Virus record (IMG/VR): IMGVR_UViG_3300008261_000022
Coordinates: 1-56,983 of that record
Reading direction: 5' to 3' (one strand)
Origin: a virus
Length of the DNA: 56,983 nucleotides
The position numbers were made by a program, and so were the translations under genes. The notes beneath the pieces are model-generated. The model made no database searches, was not told the DNA's origin, and saw only the letters and a program-made list of their open reading frames with translations. How positions within the stretch are numbered: position 1 is the first letter of the stretch; each line of letters begins with the position of its first letter. Of this stretch, positions 16,836 to 26,281 are shown piece by piece.

Positions 16836-19800
16836 TTAATTCATAGCGTGGGCAAGACCGCCCTTTTTACGCCCTGTTAGTTTTTTCTGCATCTCTCGGT
16901 ACTTCATGGCGCTATCTAACCAGCTTTGATCTAAGTCTTGGAGCGGGGCAAACAACTCCAATGACTTATGCGCTCCCTCCGGTGTTTTACCCATCAGGCG
17001 CTTAGCCTCAAAGTGGGTTGGGTACATTTGCTCAACAGGCAATTGATTCTCAAAACTTCCAAAGTAATCCCCGCCCAAATCGAGCGGGTAGGTTGAATGG
17101 CCTGATTTTTCAAAGATAGTGGCTTCAGGATCAAGGCGGGCGATGGTGTAGCCCGATGCGCCACGCTCAACATCCAAGAGCTCAGGATCGGTCACGGCCA
17201 ATCGAGTGGCCGCCACATCTGGGAACCCTCTCTTTTGGAATCCGGCCTTGGCCATAGCCTTTACAAACGCATCCCGTTGGCCACCAGGTCCTGTGATTAG
17301 TTTGTCGCGCAACTCCGGGTCTTCAAGCCCTGGGAAATTGGGAGCCTTGGGCTTGCCACCTTGACCCTTGACCGCTTTGACCGCGGCGTTAAACGCCTCA
17401 ATGTCTTTCTTGCTGAAGGCCGATATGTCCATCTGATTGAGCAACGCTTCGGTCATCATGGTGTTGAAGTCCACCGACAGGGGACTCATGGCCGTATACA
17501 CCCCGTAGATTGGCTGGCCGGACTCCCTTGCCATTTTGATCCGCTTGGCAAGCATAGATAGCACCCCTTGGCCGGAAGCCCATGCAGAGCCGGGATGGAG
17601 CCTCATAAAGTCCGGGCCACCCTCCAAGATCACATTCATGGGGGTACCTTCGATTTCCTGAATGATCCTTCCCGCTGCGGCTCTGTCTCCGGCAAACGGT
17701 ATGGCTATGCCGTTTTGTATATCTTCAGGGGTAATGATTTTCCTTGGGAGGAGTTGAACCGATGGATCATCAACGACCTTCGATTTGTATTCCCCAATCG
17801 GCTTGGCTAATCTAGTCTCTGAGATGTCATGCCAATAGCCAGCGGCTTCGGCCTCAGCCTTGCTCATCCGCTTACTAGCCTTCTCTGCGGCCTTGGCAAT
17901 CTTGGCTATCCCGCCCTTGGCCATCCGCTCTTCATGCCAAGCCTTTAACTTCTCATCTTTGACTAGGCCACCCTTTTTGTAGGACTGCCCAATCTTCACA
18001 TCTGACTTTAAGTTGGCGGGCAGATCCATAACCCATATGCCGGTCTCAGCCTTGTTAGCCTCTTTCAAGGCTTTGTCTTCAGAGTAGCCCCCGCCCAATC
18101 TCTCATTGGTGTTGGGATCTCTCACCTCATACCACATGACTTCATCGCCAAAGCCATCTACATCACCGGTTGGCTCAGAGGTCACATCGTCATAACCGTA
18201 TCGTTGAACGGCCACGCCCTTACGCTGCGGCTTGACCCCGTACTTTTTATATTGCTTTTCCAAGAACTTGGGGTAGACATCATCGTAGTACTTCTTCATC
18301 CCCTCGCCGCCGATGTCTAAGCCTTGGCCGGAGATAACGCCCTTATCCATCTCCATAACCTTCTTGCCTACGGCTTTGCCAACAACATCGGTAATTGGCT
18401 TGCCTACCGCTCGATCAAAGTGTCTTTGGGTGGAGCTTGTGACCATGCCATCATCATCTACGCCAAGCACAATAGTGCCGCCGCCCTTGGTTTGAATACT
18501 TACCGTGCGCTTGCCATCACCCTTCTCAACGCCGATAGCATCTACCTTCCGGCTTAGGGCATAGCGGTTTGCCTGTTCTTTTCCGCCGACTATGGCCACG
18601 GCATCGTAGTCATTGTCTGAGGCGTACTTTACAGCCCGCTTTAGAGCAAGCTGGTACCAATCTTCTTTGAACGGAGCATCAGGTACGCCAAGTAACTTTT
18701 GGCTACCAATCCAATCATCGTATTCTTTGGTCAGGGCATTGATGGAATCTAGATTGCTTTCATCTGTTTCTGACCATCGGTTGCTGAAGTTTTTCAGCCA
18801 TTCAATTTGGTAAGGTGTCATTTCGGTGCTATGCAGAGCAATCAACTCATCTGCATCCCGCTTGGGCATTGGCCTATTTGCGCCGTACCCCTTGTCCCGA
18901 CCGGCTTGGTGCCAATCCGACTGCACCTCCTCAATGACTAAGGTTTTCTTACCATCGATGTCCCTATCCTGCATTCGGATGTGAGCTAGAACATTTGGCT
19001 CTTCCCAATGAGGTGACTTGTAATCTACTCCCGATGCGTTTTTCAATGTTACGGGTTGGGTCGGGAGCGATGGATCGATCTTGGCATCTTTAATTGCCTC
19101 CTCAATCGTATTTCCGGTTCCGCGAATATCGGTGCGGCCATCAACTACATACCATCCTTTGTTCACATCAAATGTCGTACCACCAAAAACTTGACTTTGA
19201 GGCAAGATTTCCCAATTCTTTGGGATATTCACAGTTATCTCAGAGCCCTGTTTGATGTTGGTTGGCAAGGTCAGTAAGAGTTCCCGATAGTTCTTCCCGC
19301 CCGGAAGGTTCAAGTCTTGAGAGTCAAACTTAGGGGGTGGGTTATCTAAGTACCGCTTTTTGGTTGTCTCAAACCAATCCAAGTCTTCTTGTGGTATGTC
19401 GTAAAAGCCTTTTGAGATCAATGTCTCAAGCTCATTCATCTTGTTGATCTCGGCCTCAGTCATGTTTTGGGCTCGGACAACCTCTTGAACTTGGATCTTG
19501 TTGTTGTTGATGTAGTCCACCACCTCATCTTTGGTGACCGCAGTCTTGGACTTGAGCCACTCCGTAAGCCCGATAGCCTCTAACTCATCCTTCTTAACCC
19601 CTGGTTGCTTAGTGATGTCGTTTAGGAAAGACTGCCCTGAGCCTGACTTACGCTGCAGATTGACTGCCGCCTTCTCAGTCGCTGAGTAAAAGCCCAGCTC
19701 ATCGGCAGGCACCTTGACCTTGCCTGATATGGCTTCGGCGGCTGATGGTGCGCCGGCAGGGGGAACGGTAGATCCACCCACGGGAAGGTTCCTTAGCGAC

Positions 19801-22800
19801 TCAGGGAAGGCCGAATCAATCTTCTTGCCCGCCCGTGCTACCGCCCCGGAAACTTGTCTGCCGATACCTGGGATGTAGGTAACTGGCCCCAACTCAGGCA
19901 GGAACGGTACATCAGGGATCTTGGATGTCTCAATGGCTTTTGAGACCGGGGCAAGAGTCTCTCCGACATTTGTCAGGTACTCAATGCCGGCCTCCGATTG
20001 GGGTAGGGGAGTGCCCTCCTCAAGTTCTTTGATCTTCTGCTCGCCGCCAAAAAGCCCAACGAAGGGCTTGGCTAGCTCTTGGCCTACGATTGATTGGATG
20101 GTGCGAGCGGTCTCATACCCACCCCTCAACTTGTCAGCAAAGGGCAGTTCAGATACCCGCTTAGACTTGGCCTGCGCCTCTTCTTCTCGGGCGCGGTTCT
20201 CGTCTTCCATCATTTGGCGTGCAACCACGCCTTCGGGTCCGGGCGACATGAACACGGGAACCCCGGCGGCCATCTGTTTGCGGATCTCATCCCTTGGGTC
20301 ACCACCGGCTTGCATCTTGACCGCCCCACCGCGGGCGAACTTCTGTTCCTTGAAGTCTTTGCAGGGTCGGCTGCGCTTTAACTGCCACCCCTTGGGCTGG
20401 GTAACTAGGCCGCCCTTCTTGTAAGGCTGGCCCTTGACTGCTGAATCCTTGAGTTTGGGGGTAAGCTCAATCACATAGACCGGTTCGGTTATGTCTCCGT
20501 AACCTTTATCTACCGATACTCCGCGGCCGGTTTTAGTCTCTGCCTCATAGAACTCCCCGCCCATCTTCTTGGCGTACTTCTCAGCGAACCTCTTGAGTTT
20601 GTTGTCGTAGAACGCCTTCATCCCCTCTTCGCGGGGGGCGACCACTCCTGTATCCTCTTTTTGCATCTTCGCCCAAGTCTTCTTGGCGATCCGGTCTTTC
20701 TGATCCTCAGATAGCCCACGGGTAGTTGCATCTACGATCCGGCGCAGTTCCTCCTCAGATGAGACTTTTTCATTGCGATTCTCATTGAGCAGACCTCTTG
20801 CTCGAGCCTCGGCCTCAAGATTGATCCGGCCTGCAATACCGCCCCGTTGCTCTGTGGCAGCAACCTTCCATTCATTCCCGCCTTCCATCTTCTGCCAAGC
20901 AATCTCTTGGGTTCCCCACCGCTTGATCTGAGCGGGGGAGGCTGAGAACCCTACGCGGTCATAGCCATTCTTTGCGGCGTAGGCAAGGATGCGCTTAACG
21001 CCCAGCTCATGCCAATTGTCTTTGTACGGGGCATCCGGTAACTGCTCTTCAAATTCTAAAAGTTTTTTACGAACACCCTCAAGTTTTGCTAACTGATCTT
21101 TCCACCTTTGGTTCAATACTTTTAGTTGTGGGTCATCTTTTACTTTATCGGTGATTTCATACCAACTCAGTTCTGCGCCCGTTTCTTCCTTTATCTTCTG
21201 TTTGAGTTCTTGCTTAATTTTTTCGTTGTAATCATCGTATTCTTCTTGAAACTTTCTAAATTTTTCTGTTTCGGCTCGCTCTTCCTGAACGACCTTTTCC
21301 CTCGCCTCAACATTTGCCTTATCAAAATAGCCGGCCTCATTGCCCCGCTGATGCCAATCAGACTGCATCTCATCCACATAGAGCATCGGCTTTCCATCGG
21401 TCGTGGTTCGATCCTGAACCCGCATATGGAGGAGGACATTGGGTTCGCTCCAATGTGACCCCTGAACATCAGTAAACTCATGATCTGGATAAGAACGGGG
21501 GTTTACAATAAGTAACAACTCCCGGTAGTTTTGCCCGTTGTCTAATTGGTAGTCTGCAAAGCGGGTTTCCCCCTCGCCCATGAGTCCTTGGAGCATGGCA
21601 TCTTCTCTAGCCGCCCCCTGAGCCGACTCAAAGTCGCGATAATCCCCACGGCCTACCGGTATGTCATCAGGATCTTTAAGGTAATACCCCATGTCATCAC
21701 TACCGACGATGGTATATCCAGCAGAGTTTCTCCACTCATATTCGGGGCTTTCGTAATACTCTGACTCAGCTTGGTTGTAAGCTCTTTCCTTGATTCGCTC
21801 ATCAACCTCTTCATCAATCCGGCTTAGGATATTGGGGTCTTCAAGATCTTCCGGAGAATACTCATCCATGATTTCTTCACGGATTTTTTCCCTTGACCCT
21901 GGGAAATACTCATCAAACTCAAGGACATAGTCATCAGAACGGTCGCTGATATAACTGTCGTTTTCAATAACCCTTCCATCCCCGAAATCAAAGTCATTAT
22001 CATTGAAGTCGCCCTGCCTGTACTCAACCTCCGCAAACTTTATCTTTTTGTTGTCGATGTAGTCCCGAATCTCATCTCGGGTGACCGACTTCTTGCCTTG
22101 TAGGAAATCATTAAGATCGGCGTATTCCAGCTCATCATTGGACACCCCGGCCTTCTTTAGCTCAGAGAGGAAAGCCTCGCCAGACCCCTGCTTTCTCTGC
22201 ATATTGAGGATGGCCTTCTCCGCGGGGGAGTACAGACCTACCTGATTGGCCGGAGCCTTGACTGTCTCAGGCTTGGCCTTGACTTCCTTGGGCGTAATGA
22301 CCTGTTCAATTGATGGGCCAACGGCTTCCATCGACAGCCCGACCGGCAGCGGGGGCAGCTCCTTAACCTTATCCAAGGCACCGCTCATCATGCTTTGCAC
22401 CTGGGGCTTGACCCCGCGGACACCAGCCAATTGGGCTAACTCCGGCATGATCGGGGGGATCTTGTACTTAGTCTCAATCTCTTCTAAGAACTTGCCCACA
22501 TCCTGAACATAGGGCATCGCCTCAGCGGATATGTCGCCCGGAGCCATGAAACGCTCCACGGCCTCTTCCCCCGCCCGGATACCCTCTTGACTACCGAACT
22601 TCCCTGAGCTCAAGGTTCCGTAAAGGCCGACAAACGGGGAGACCATGCCCTTGGCTAGGCTCTTGCCGATAACGCCGGCCGCCTCAGCCCGCGGATCTGT
22701 CCTCGACTCCCGGTCACCGGAGAGCGCCTCAAGCATGGCATCGATCTCGCCCCCGGACTGCATCCGAACCTCGCCCCCGGCCTTCATGCCTTCAGGGTTC

Positions 22801-23768
22801 AGTTGAGCCTCAACCATCGCAGCGTTCATCCCTGGGTAGTACTTGACCAGCTCATCCGCTCCAATCTTGCCCTCCTTAAACGACTGTATATCGGATGATC
22901 TTTTCGCCTGGGCTTGTTGGCTCTGCGTATAGGAGGCAGCACCACCGGAAGCGGCGTACCAATCTTTGAGGTTCTTATCAATTGCGCCGCCTTTGGCATA
23001 AGGGATGCCCGTACCGCCACCCCATACCTCAGGGGCAACTTCGCCGCCCTCAGCAAATTGCTCGGGTAGGGCACGGCGCAGGTCAATGATGTCGCTTGTA
23101 ATATCCTCTGGGTTCACAAGCAGGGGGTTGCCATGCTCACGCGACAAGGCTTCCAAGTACTCCTGCCGGGAGCGGCGTGGCAAAGCCTCGCGCACAGACC
23201 CTCTTGGCAGAGTGCGAACCAAGGTTGATTCATCACCTAACTCTTCTAACGCCCTCATACGATGGCGACCTTCATGGCCTGGGATGTTTAGGTATGCGGA
23301 GCCTTTTGGTTTGCCTAGCTCAAGGAATGGCACATCCTCAAACCCCTTATCGCGGGCAATGACCCCTAACTCTCTGACATATTCATCGAGGGACTTGTTT
23401 CCCTTGCTCATGTCCGAACCCGACACATTGAGCGGGGAGGCAAAATTCTCAAAGTCTCCCGGCCGCATGATCATTAGGGTTTGGGCGTTATCCCCTCTAA
23501 GGGCGCTGAGCAAAGCCTCATCATCATATTGCCGATAGATATTTGGCACTTCATCAAAGATTCGCTCTAGCCGTTGAACCCCGTATTGACCCTCGCGCTC
23601 TCTGACCTGCGGCTCAAGAGTCTTGTACTTAGACTTCTTGGCCATGTCCCGCGCCGCGCTGACCGCCTTCTCGCTTGCCTTCGTGGCAGCCTTGGCTGTC
23701 TTCTTAGCAATACCGCCGCCTGCCATTTGGCTTTCGTACCAGGCTTTGAGTTTGAGATCAGGCTTCAT
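16836..23768 (-). CDS. Giant modular polyvalent protein, 2310 residues
   Basis: Four segments are visible. Residues 1-255 look like a ParB-type nuclease fold (PGHEGRHRMRALEELGDES). Residues about 256-1118 and 1119-1932 are two diverged tandem copies of one unit: LYSPAEKAILNMQRKQGSG / FYSATEKAAVNLQRKSGSG, SHWSEPNVLLHMRVQDR / PHWEEPNVLAHIRMQDR, DEMQSDWHQRG / EEVQSDWHQAG, NWHELGVKRILAYAAKNGYD / DWYQLALKRAVKYASDNDYD, and a YKKGGLV end. Residues 1933-2310 form a different unit (PIYGVYTAMSPLSVDFNTMM). Lys/Gly-Gly tags and LKAWYE-type elements mark the boundaries. Large multi-domain 'polyvalent' proteins injected with phage DNA are known; that this is one is inferred from architecture and its place between terminase and portal. 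Catalytic roles of the duplicated unit are unknown. Confidence 0.7.
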   Translation of the reverse strand: MKPDLKLKAWYESQMAGGGIAKKTAKAATKASEKAVSAARDMAKKSKYKTLEPQVREREGQYGVQRLERIFDEVPNIYRQYDDEALLSALRGDNAQTLMIMRPGDFENFASPLNVSGSDMSKGNKSLDEYVRELGVIARDKGFEDVPFLELGKPKGSAYLNIPGHEGRHRMRALEELGDESTLVRTLPRGSVREALPRRSRQEYLEALSREHGNPLLVNPEDITSDIIDLRRALPEQFAEGGEVAPEVWGGGTGIPYAKGGAIDKNLKDWYAASGGAASYTQSQQAQAKRSSDIQSFKEGKIGADELVKYYPGMNAAMVEAQLNPEGMKAGGEVRMQSGGEIDAMLEALSGDRESRTDPRAEAAGVIGKSLAKGMVSPFVGLYGTLSSGKFGSQEGIRAGEEAVERFMAPGDISAEAMPYVQDVGKFLEEIETKYKIPPIMPELAQLAGVRGVKPQVQSMMSGALDKVKELPPLPVGLSMEAVGPSIEQVITPKEVKAKPETVKAPANQVGLYSPAEKAILNMQRKQGSGEAFLSELKKAGVSNDELEYADLNDFLQGKKSVTRDEIRDYIDNKKIKFAEVEYRQGDFNDNDFDFGDGRVIENDSYISDRSDDYVLEFDEYFPGSREKIREEIMDEYSPEDLEDPNILSRIDEEVDERIKERAYNQAESEYYESPEYEWRNSAGYTIVGSDDMGYYLKDPDDIPVGRGDYRDFESAQGAAREDAMLQGLMGEGETRFADYQLDNGQNYRELLLIVNPRSYPDHEFTDVQGSHWSEPNVLLHMRVQDRTTTDGKPMLYVDEMQSDWHQRGNEAGYFDKANVEAREKVVQEERAETEKFRKFQEEYDDYNEKIKQELKQKIKEETGAELSWYEITDKVKDDPQLKVLNQRWKDQLAKLEGVRKKLLEFEEQLPDAPYKDNWHELGVKRILAYAAKNGYDRVGFSASPAQIKRWGTQEIAWQKMEGGNEWKVAATEQRGGIAGRINLEAEARARGLLNENRNEKVSSEEELRRIVDATTRGLSEDQKDRIAKKTWAKMQKEDTGVVAPREEGMKAFYDNKLKRFAEKYAKKMGGEFYEAETKTGRGVSVDKGYGDITEPVYVIELTPKLKDSAVKGQPYKKGGLVTQPKGWQLKRSRPCKDFKEQKFARGGAVKMQAGGDPRDEIRKQMAAGVPVFMSPGPEGVVARQMMEDENRAREEEAQAKSKRVSELPFADKLRGGYETARTIQSIVGQELAKPFVGLFGGEQKIKELEEGTPLPQSEAGIEYLTNVGETLAPVSKAIETSKIPDVPFLPELGPVTYIPGIGRQVSGAVARAGKKIDSAFPESLRNLPVGGSTVPPAGAPSAAEAISGKVKVPADELGFYSATEKAAVNLQRKSGSGQSFLNDITKQPGVKKDELEAIGLTEWLKSKTAVTKDEVVDYINNNKIQVQEVVRAQNMTEAEINKMNELETLISKGFYDIPQEDLDWFETTKKRYLDNPPPKFDSQDLNLPGGKNYRELLLTLPTNIKQGSEITVNIPKNWEILPQSQVFGGTTFDVNKGWYVVDGRTDIRGTGNTIEEAIKDAKIDPSLPTQPVTLKNASGVDYKSPHWEEPNVLAHIRMQDRDIDGKKTLVIEEVQSDWHQAGRDKGYGANRPMPKRDADELIALHSTEMTPYQIEWLKNFSNRWSETDESNLDSINALTKEYDDWIGSQKLLGVPDAPFKEDWYQLALKRAVKYASDNDYDAVAIVGGKEQANRYALSRKVDAIGVEKGDGKRTVSIQTKGGGTIVLGVDDDGMVTSSTQRHFDRAVGKPITDVVGKAVGKKVMEMDKGVISGQGLDIGGEGMKKYYDDVYPKFLEKQYKKYGVKPQRKGVAVQRYGYDDVTSEPTGDVDGFGDEVMWYEVRDPNTNERLGGGYSEDKALKEANKAETGIWVMDLPANLKSDVKIGQSYKKGGLVKDEKLKAWHEERMAKGGIAKIAKAAEKASKRMSKAEAEAAGYWHDISETRLAKPIGEYKSKVVDDPSVQLLPRKIITPEDIQNGIAIPFAGDRAAAGRIIQEIEGTPMNVILEGGPDFMRLHPGSAWASGQGVLSMLAKRIKMARESGQPIYGVYTAMSPLSVDFNTMMTEALLNQMDISAFSKKDIEAFNAAVKAVKGQGGKPKAPNFPGLEDPELRDKLITGPGGQRDAFVKAMAKAGFQKRGFPDVAATRLAVTDPELLDVERGASGYTIARLDPEATIFEKSGHSTYPLDLGGDYFGSFENQLPVEQMYPTHFEAKRLMGKTPEGAHKSLELFAPLQDLDQSWLDSAMKYREMQKKLTGRKKGGLAHAMN

Positions 23769-23836
23769 TGATGCACCGATAAAGTGATAAGCGAGATTGT
23801 CCCGCCTTCATCAATTGCTTGCCACTCAGGATGCAT
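23765..23836 (-). CDS. Possible 23-codon linking ORF between terminase and polyvalent gene
   Basis: MHPEWQAIDEGGTISLITLSVHQ, written in two parts: MHPEWQAIDEGG then TISLITLSVHQ. Its ATG lies 11 bases before the end of the terminase gene and its TGA overlaps the ATG of the 2310-residue gene. It would bridge the 57-base gap and let ribosomes pass from one gene to the next. It may be a real micropeptide, a coupling device or chance. Confidence 0.3.
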   Translation of the reverse strand: MHPEWQAIDEGGTISLITLSVHQ

Positions 23837-25247
23837 ATGGATTCTCCCTCTTCTTCCATGCGCCTGAGTCGATGTAGTCTTCCTCGTCATAGTCTTCCTG
23901 AGGCGGCGGGTCGATCTCAAGCCAGCCGGCATCCCGCAGGAACCGCAGCGCCTGGGTGCAGGCATCCACAAAGTCATCATGAGTGGACTCAGGGAAGGAG
24001 CATATCTGTGAGACAAAAGGCTCAGCCCAATCCCGGACATAGCCTTCCTTGACCGTGCTCTCCGGTATCCACACCCTCCCTCGAGCAATGATGTTGGACA
24101 CGATATTGAGGCGCTGAACCTTGTCCGCATTCCCTGGGTTATATGCCCTGACCGGCAGGTGGGCCCGCTGCAAGTCCTGGATCAGGCTAATGCCAGCCGA
24201 CTTGTCCTCAACCAAGATCAGGTCAACCCGCTTCTTTTCCCTGCCCTCACCGAAGATGGTGTCGTACTCCTCAATGACCTTTGGCCGCAGGTCGGGGTAT
24301 TGCAGGCGGTCTTGCCAGCAGTCAATCACCATGACCGACATCGGGCCATCCACGGGCTTGAACACCCCCCAAGTAATGCAGGCGGTTGGGTCGTTGATGG
24401 TCTTTTCCGTATAGGCGCAGTCATAGGACTGAACGATGTACTCAAATTTGGGAAAGGCTTTCTGAGCCGGCCAGAGCTTGAACATCTCCCGCTTGACGAT
24501 CCCGGACTCCTCCGGGTCGATGATCTCAGCGTAGATCTCCTGCCTTCCCAGCTTCGTTCCCTCATATTGGAGGATCTGCTTTTGGAAGGAGGGAGCCAGA
24601 TTGGCGAGATTGTCATAGGTTGAGGCGGTAGTCAGCACCACATCATTGCCCTCCCGCCCTACTAGATCCACGATCAGGTCTTTAGGCTTTGGGGTTGTCG
24701 TACAGATAATCCGGGTCTTCTTGCCTAGTCGCACCCCGAACATGATCTGATCCCAGGCCTCATCGAGGTAGTCCCAAGCGGCCAACTCATCCAGCCATGC
24801 CCCGTGGAACTGTGGCCCCCGGAACCGCTCTGGCTCCGAAGCTGGGATGCCTTTGATCAGGGAGCCGTTAATCAATTTAAGCTCATGGAAGGCGCGGTTG
24901 TAATCTGCCACAAGTGAACTGGGTATAACTGATAAAAGCCCTGAGTCCCCTTCAAAACAAGTTGCTCTGACATCGGAGGAGGTTGGTGCGCCCACCAGCC
25001 AGCGAGTGCCTTCCTCCTGCCATGCCCACCACCCCACTTGCTCCGCAGCCGTCCTGGTCTTGCCGGCACCGCGGCCGGCGAGCATAAGCCATATCGTCCA
25101 CCAATCCCCAGCCGGGATAACCTGGTGCCTATGCGCCTTAGATACCCAGTTAGCCCTCCAAGCCCAGGCGACCTGATCCTCAGGCTTGAGTTGAGAGAAT
25201 TTGGCCTGAGTGTCCGGGTCTTTAAGGATCTCAAGAACTTCATCCAT
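23826..25247 (-). CDS. terL: Terminase large subunit
   Basis: 473 residues; packages DNA through the portal and cuts concatemers. N-terminal ATPase: Walker A GRGAGKT at 58-64 after LMLA, Walker B HGAWLDELAAW with D153 and E154, coupling motif ICTTTPKP at about 181-188. C-terminal RNase H-like nuclease: YDCAYTEKT (D276), LILVEDKSAG (E347, D348) and THDDFVDA (D424/D425 region). Length and order match Terminase_6/6C types. The start ATG at 25247 lies inside the end of the 59-residue gene upstream. The small subunit precedes it by one gene. Confidence 0.93.
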   Translation of the reverse strand: MDEVLEILKDPDTQAKFSQLKPEDQVAWAWRANWVSKAHRHQVIPAGDWWTIWLMLAGRGAGKTRTAAEQVGWWAWQEEGTRWLVGAPTSSDVRATCFEGDSGLLSVIPSSLVADYNRAFHELKLINGSLIKGIPASEPERFRGPQFHGAWLDELAAWDYLDEAWDQIMFGVRLGKKTRIICTTTPKPKDLIVDLVGREGNDVVLTTASTYDNLANLAPSFQKQILQYEGTKLGRQEIYAEIIDPEESGIVKREMFKLWPAQKAFPKFEYIVQSYDCAYTEKTINDPTACITWGVFKPVDGPMSVMVIDCWQDRLQYPDLRPKVIEEYDTIFGEGREKKRVDLILVEDKSAGISLIQDLQRAHLPVRAYNPGNADKVQRLNIVSNIIARGRVWIPESTVKEGYVRDWAEPFVSQICSFPESTHDDFVDACTQALRFLRDAGWLEIDPPPQEDYDEEDYIDSGAWKKRENPYAS

Positions 25248-25419
25248 TCCTGATCACGCGGGCTATGTCGACGGGTGTCATATGGGGAATCTCTGCCACC
25301 TCAGCGCACTTCTCCCTCTGCCTCATGGCGATGAGCCTACCAACTAGGAGCTCAAACCCCCCAACCTTGATGTCGGGGTGGATCTCATGGATCGCATCCT
25401 CGATCTCTTGGTCGGTCAT
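25240..25419 (-). CDS. 59-residue protein between the terminase subunits
   Basis: Minus-strand frame MTDQEIEDAIHEIHPDIKVG, then FELLVGRLIAMRQREKCAEV and IPHMTPVDIARVIRNG. The start overlaps the small terminase stop (ATGA) and the end overlaps the large terminase start by 8 bases, so it is embedded in the packaging operon and almost certainly translated. It is helical, with a short HTH-like tail. A role in packaging is inferred from position only. Confidence 0.65.
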   Translation of the reverse strand: MTDQEIEDAIHEIHPDIKVGGFELLVGRLIAMRQREKCAEVAEIPHMTPVDIARVIRNG

Positions 25420-25991
25420 TGGGCCGCCTGTTTTTTCAGCTCTAGGTTTTGCAGCAAGCTGTCAAACAATCCCTTGGCCTCTATGGAAGCCTCTACCTTC
25501 AACGGGTTGTCCTTATCCCCGGCCAGCTCCATCCGGTCGCCGTATTTCCTGGGCTTGAGCTTCGATGCAGTCCACTTCCGGGCATCTATCCTCAGGCGCA
25601 TCCAGTTGATGTAGGCAGAATCAAAAGAGGTATTGCCCTCCTTGTCTGTCTTCTCCATAGGCATCTGATCCGCTATGGCATGAATCTCATCAGCAAGGGT
25701 ATCGGCCTGATCCTCCCTTGCCTTCGTGTACATATCCGAAAACTCTGGAAATCGGGACAGCCAAAGGTAGACAGTACTCTGTACCGGCATACCCTCTTCT
25801 TGGCATATCTGTCTTAGAGCCTCTCCATTTGCTATTCGGGTGCAAAGGTCTGCGGCCAAGGCTTCATCGTATTTTGTCGGGCGACCACCCGGATGTTTCG
25901 GCTTGGCAGCACTAGGCTCCGCTTGGGTCAAAACCAAATTGGATTCCAAATTGGTTTCTTTTTGTTTAGATTTTGTTCGAGTTTCAGGCAT
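25416..25991 (-). CDS. terS: Terminase small subunit (Sf6-like)
   Basis: 191 residues. After a hydrophilic 30-residue lead, the family signature appears: GGRPTKYDEALAADLCTRIA, then GEALRQICQEEGMPVQSTVY, LWLSRFPEFSDMYTKAREDQ and a central RLRIDARKWTASKLKPRKYG. In this family the N-terminal HTH binds the packaging site and the middle forms the oligomer ring. Its lead contains two CCAAATTGG motifs 12 bases apart in the DNA (25934-25954), a motif also paired inside the initiator gene. A 300-bp gene-free region lies upstream. Confidence 0.85.
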   Translation of the reverse strand: MPETRTKSKQKETNLESNLVLTQAEPSAAKPKHPGGRPTKYDEALAADLCTRIANGEALRQICQEEGMPVQSTVYLWLSRFPEFSDMYTKAREDQADTLADEIHAIADQMPMEKTDKEGNTSFDSAYINWMRLRIDARKWTASKLKPRKYGDRMELAGDKDNPLKVEASIEAKGLFDSLLQNLELKKQAAQ

Positions 25992-26217
25992 GACCCTTAG
26001 TCCAATCGAATGGAGGAGGCTAAAAGTCTACGGTGTATCCTGATTTATCGCTACTGAGTCGGGCGGGGGCAGATTTGGTGGTTTGACTAGACCGGATGGA
26101 AAGTAGGAAAAACTCCGGTATCCCACATCCTCTGTCGCCTACTTGACACCCCCTAAGGTGGTGGGGCGGGTGTGTACAACAACCGAACCCCACATTGCCG
26201 GAATCCTTTTGTTCCCG

Positions 26218-26253
26218 CCCCATGCGTATGGAGGCAAGTACCCCCATGCGTAT
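26218..26253. repeat. Direct repeat of CCCCATGCGTAT
   Basis: Two exact 12-base copies at 26218-26229 and 26242-26253, 24 bases start to start, in the gene-free stretch upstream of terS. The 24-base spacing is a little over two helical turns, so both copies face roughly the same side of the DNA; this suits a protein-binding site. Confidence 0.6.
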
Positions 26254-26257
26254 TGGT

Positions 26258-26281
26258 ACCGGAGTCTTTAGGTGCTCCGGT
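26258..26281. terminator. Hairpin after the small-gene cluster
   Basis: ACCGGAG (26258-26264) pairs perfectly with CTCCGGT (26275-26281) around a 10-base loop. It lies 11 bases past the stop of the leftward gene ending at 26293. There is no T run on either side, so it is a weak terminator candidate, or a processing or protein-binding structure. Confidence 0.4.

Noticed and set aside
19921-20424. 167-codon plus-strand frame
   Set aside because: Antisense to the polyvalent gene; composition rich in Ser, Pro and Arg typical of a shadow frame, no start signal.
23005-23538. 177-codon plus-strand frame
   Set aside because: Antisense to the ParB-like segment; no ribosome site and shadow-type composition.
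23765-24130. 121-codon minus frame across the terminase end
   Set aside because: Mostly an out-of-frame reading of terminase; only its last 23 codons could be meaningful and are listed apart.
24159-24623. 154-codon plus-strand frame
   Set aside because: Fully antisense to the terminase ATPase and nuclease domains with intact motifs.
26020-26247. 75-codon minus-strand frame in the gene-free stretch
   Set aside because: Cys, His and Pro-rich, no ribosome site, composition unlike its neighbours, spans repeats and hairpins.
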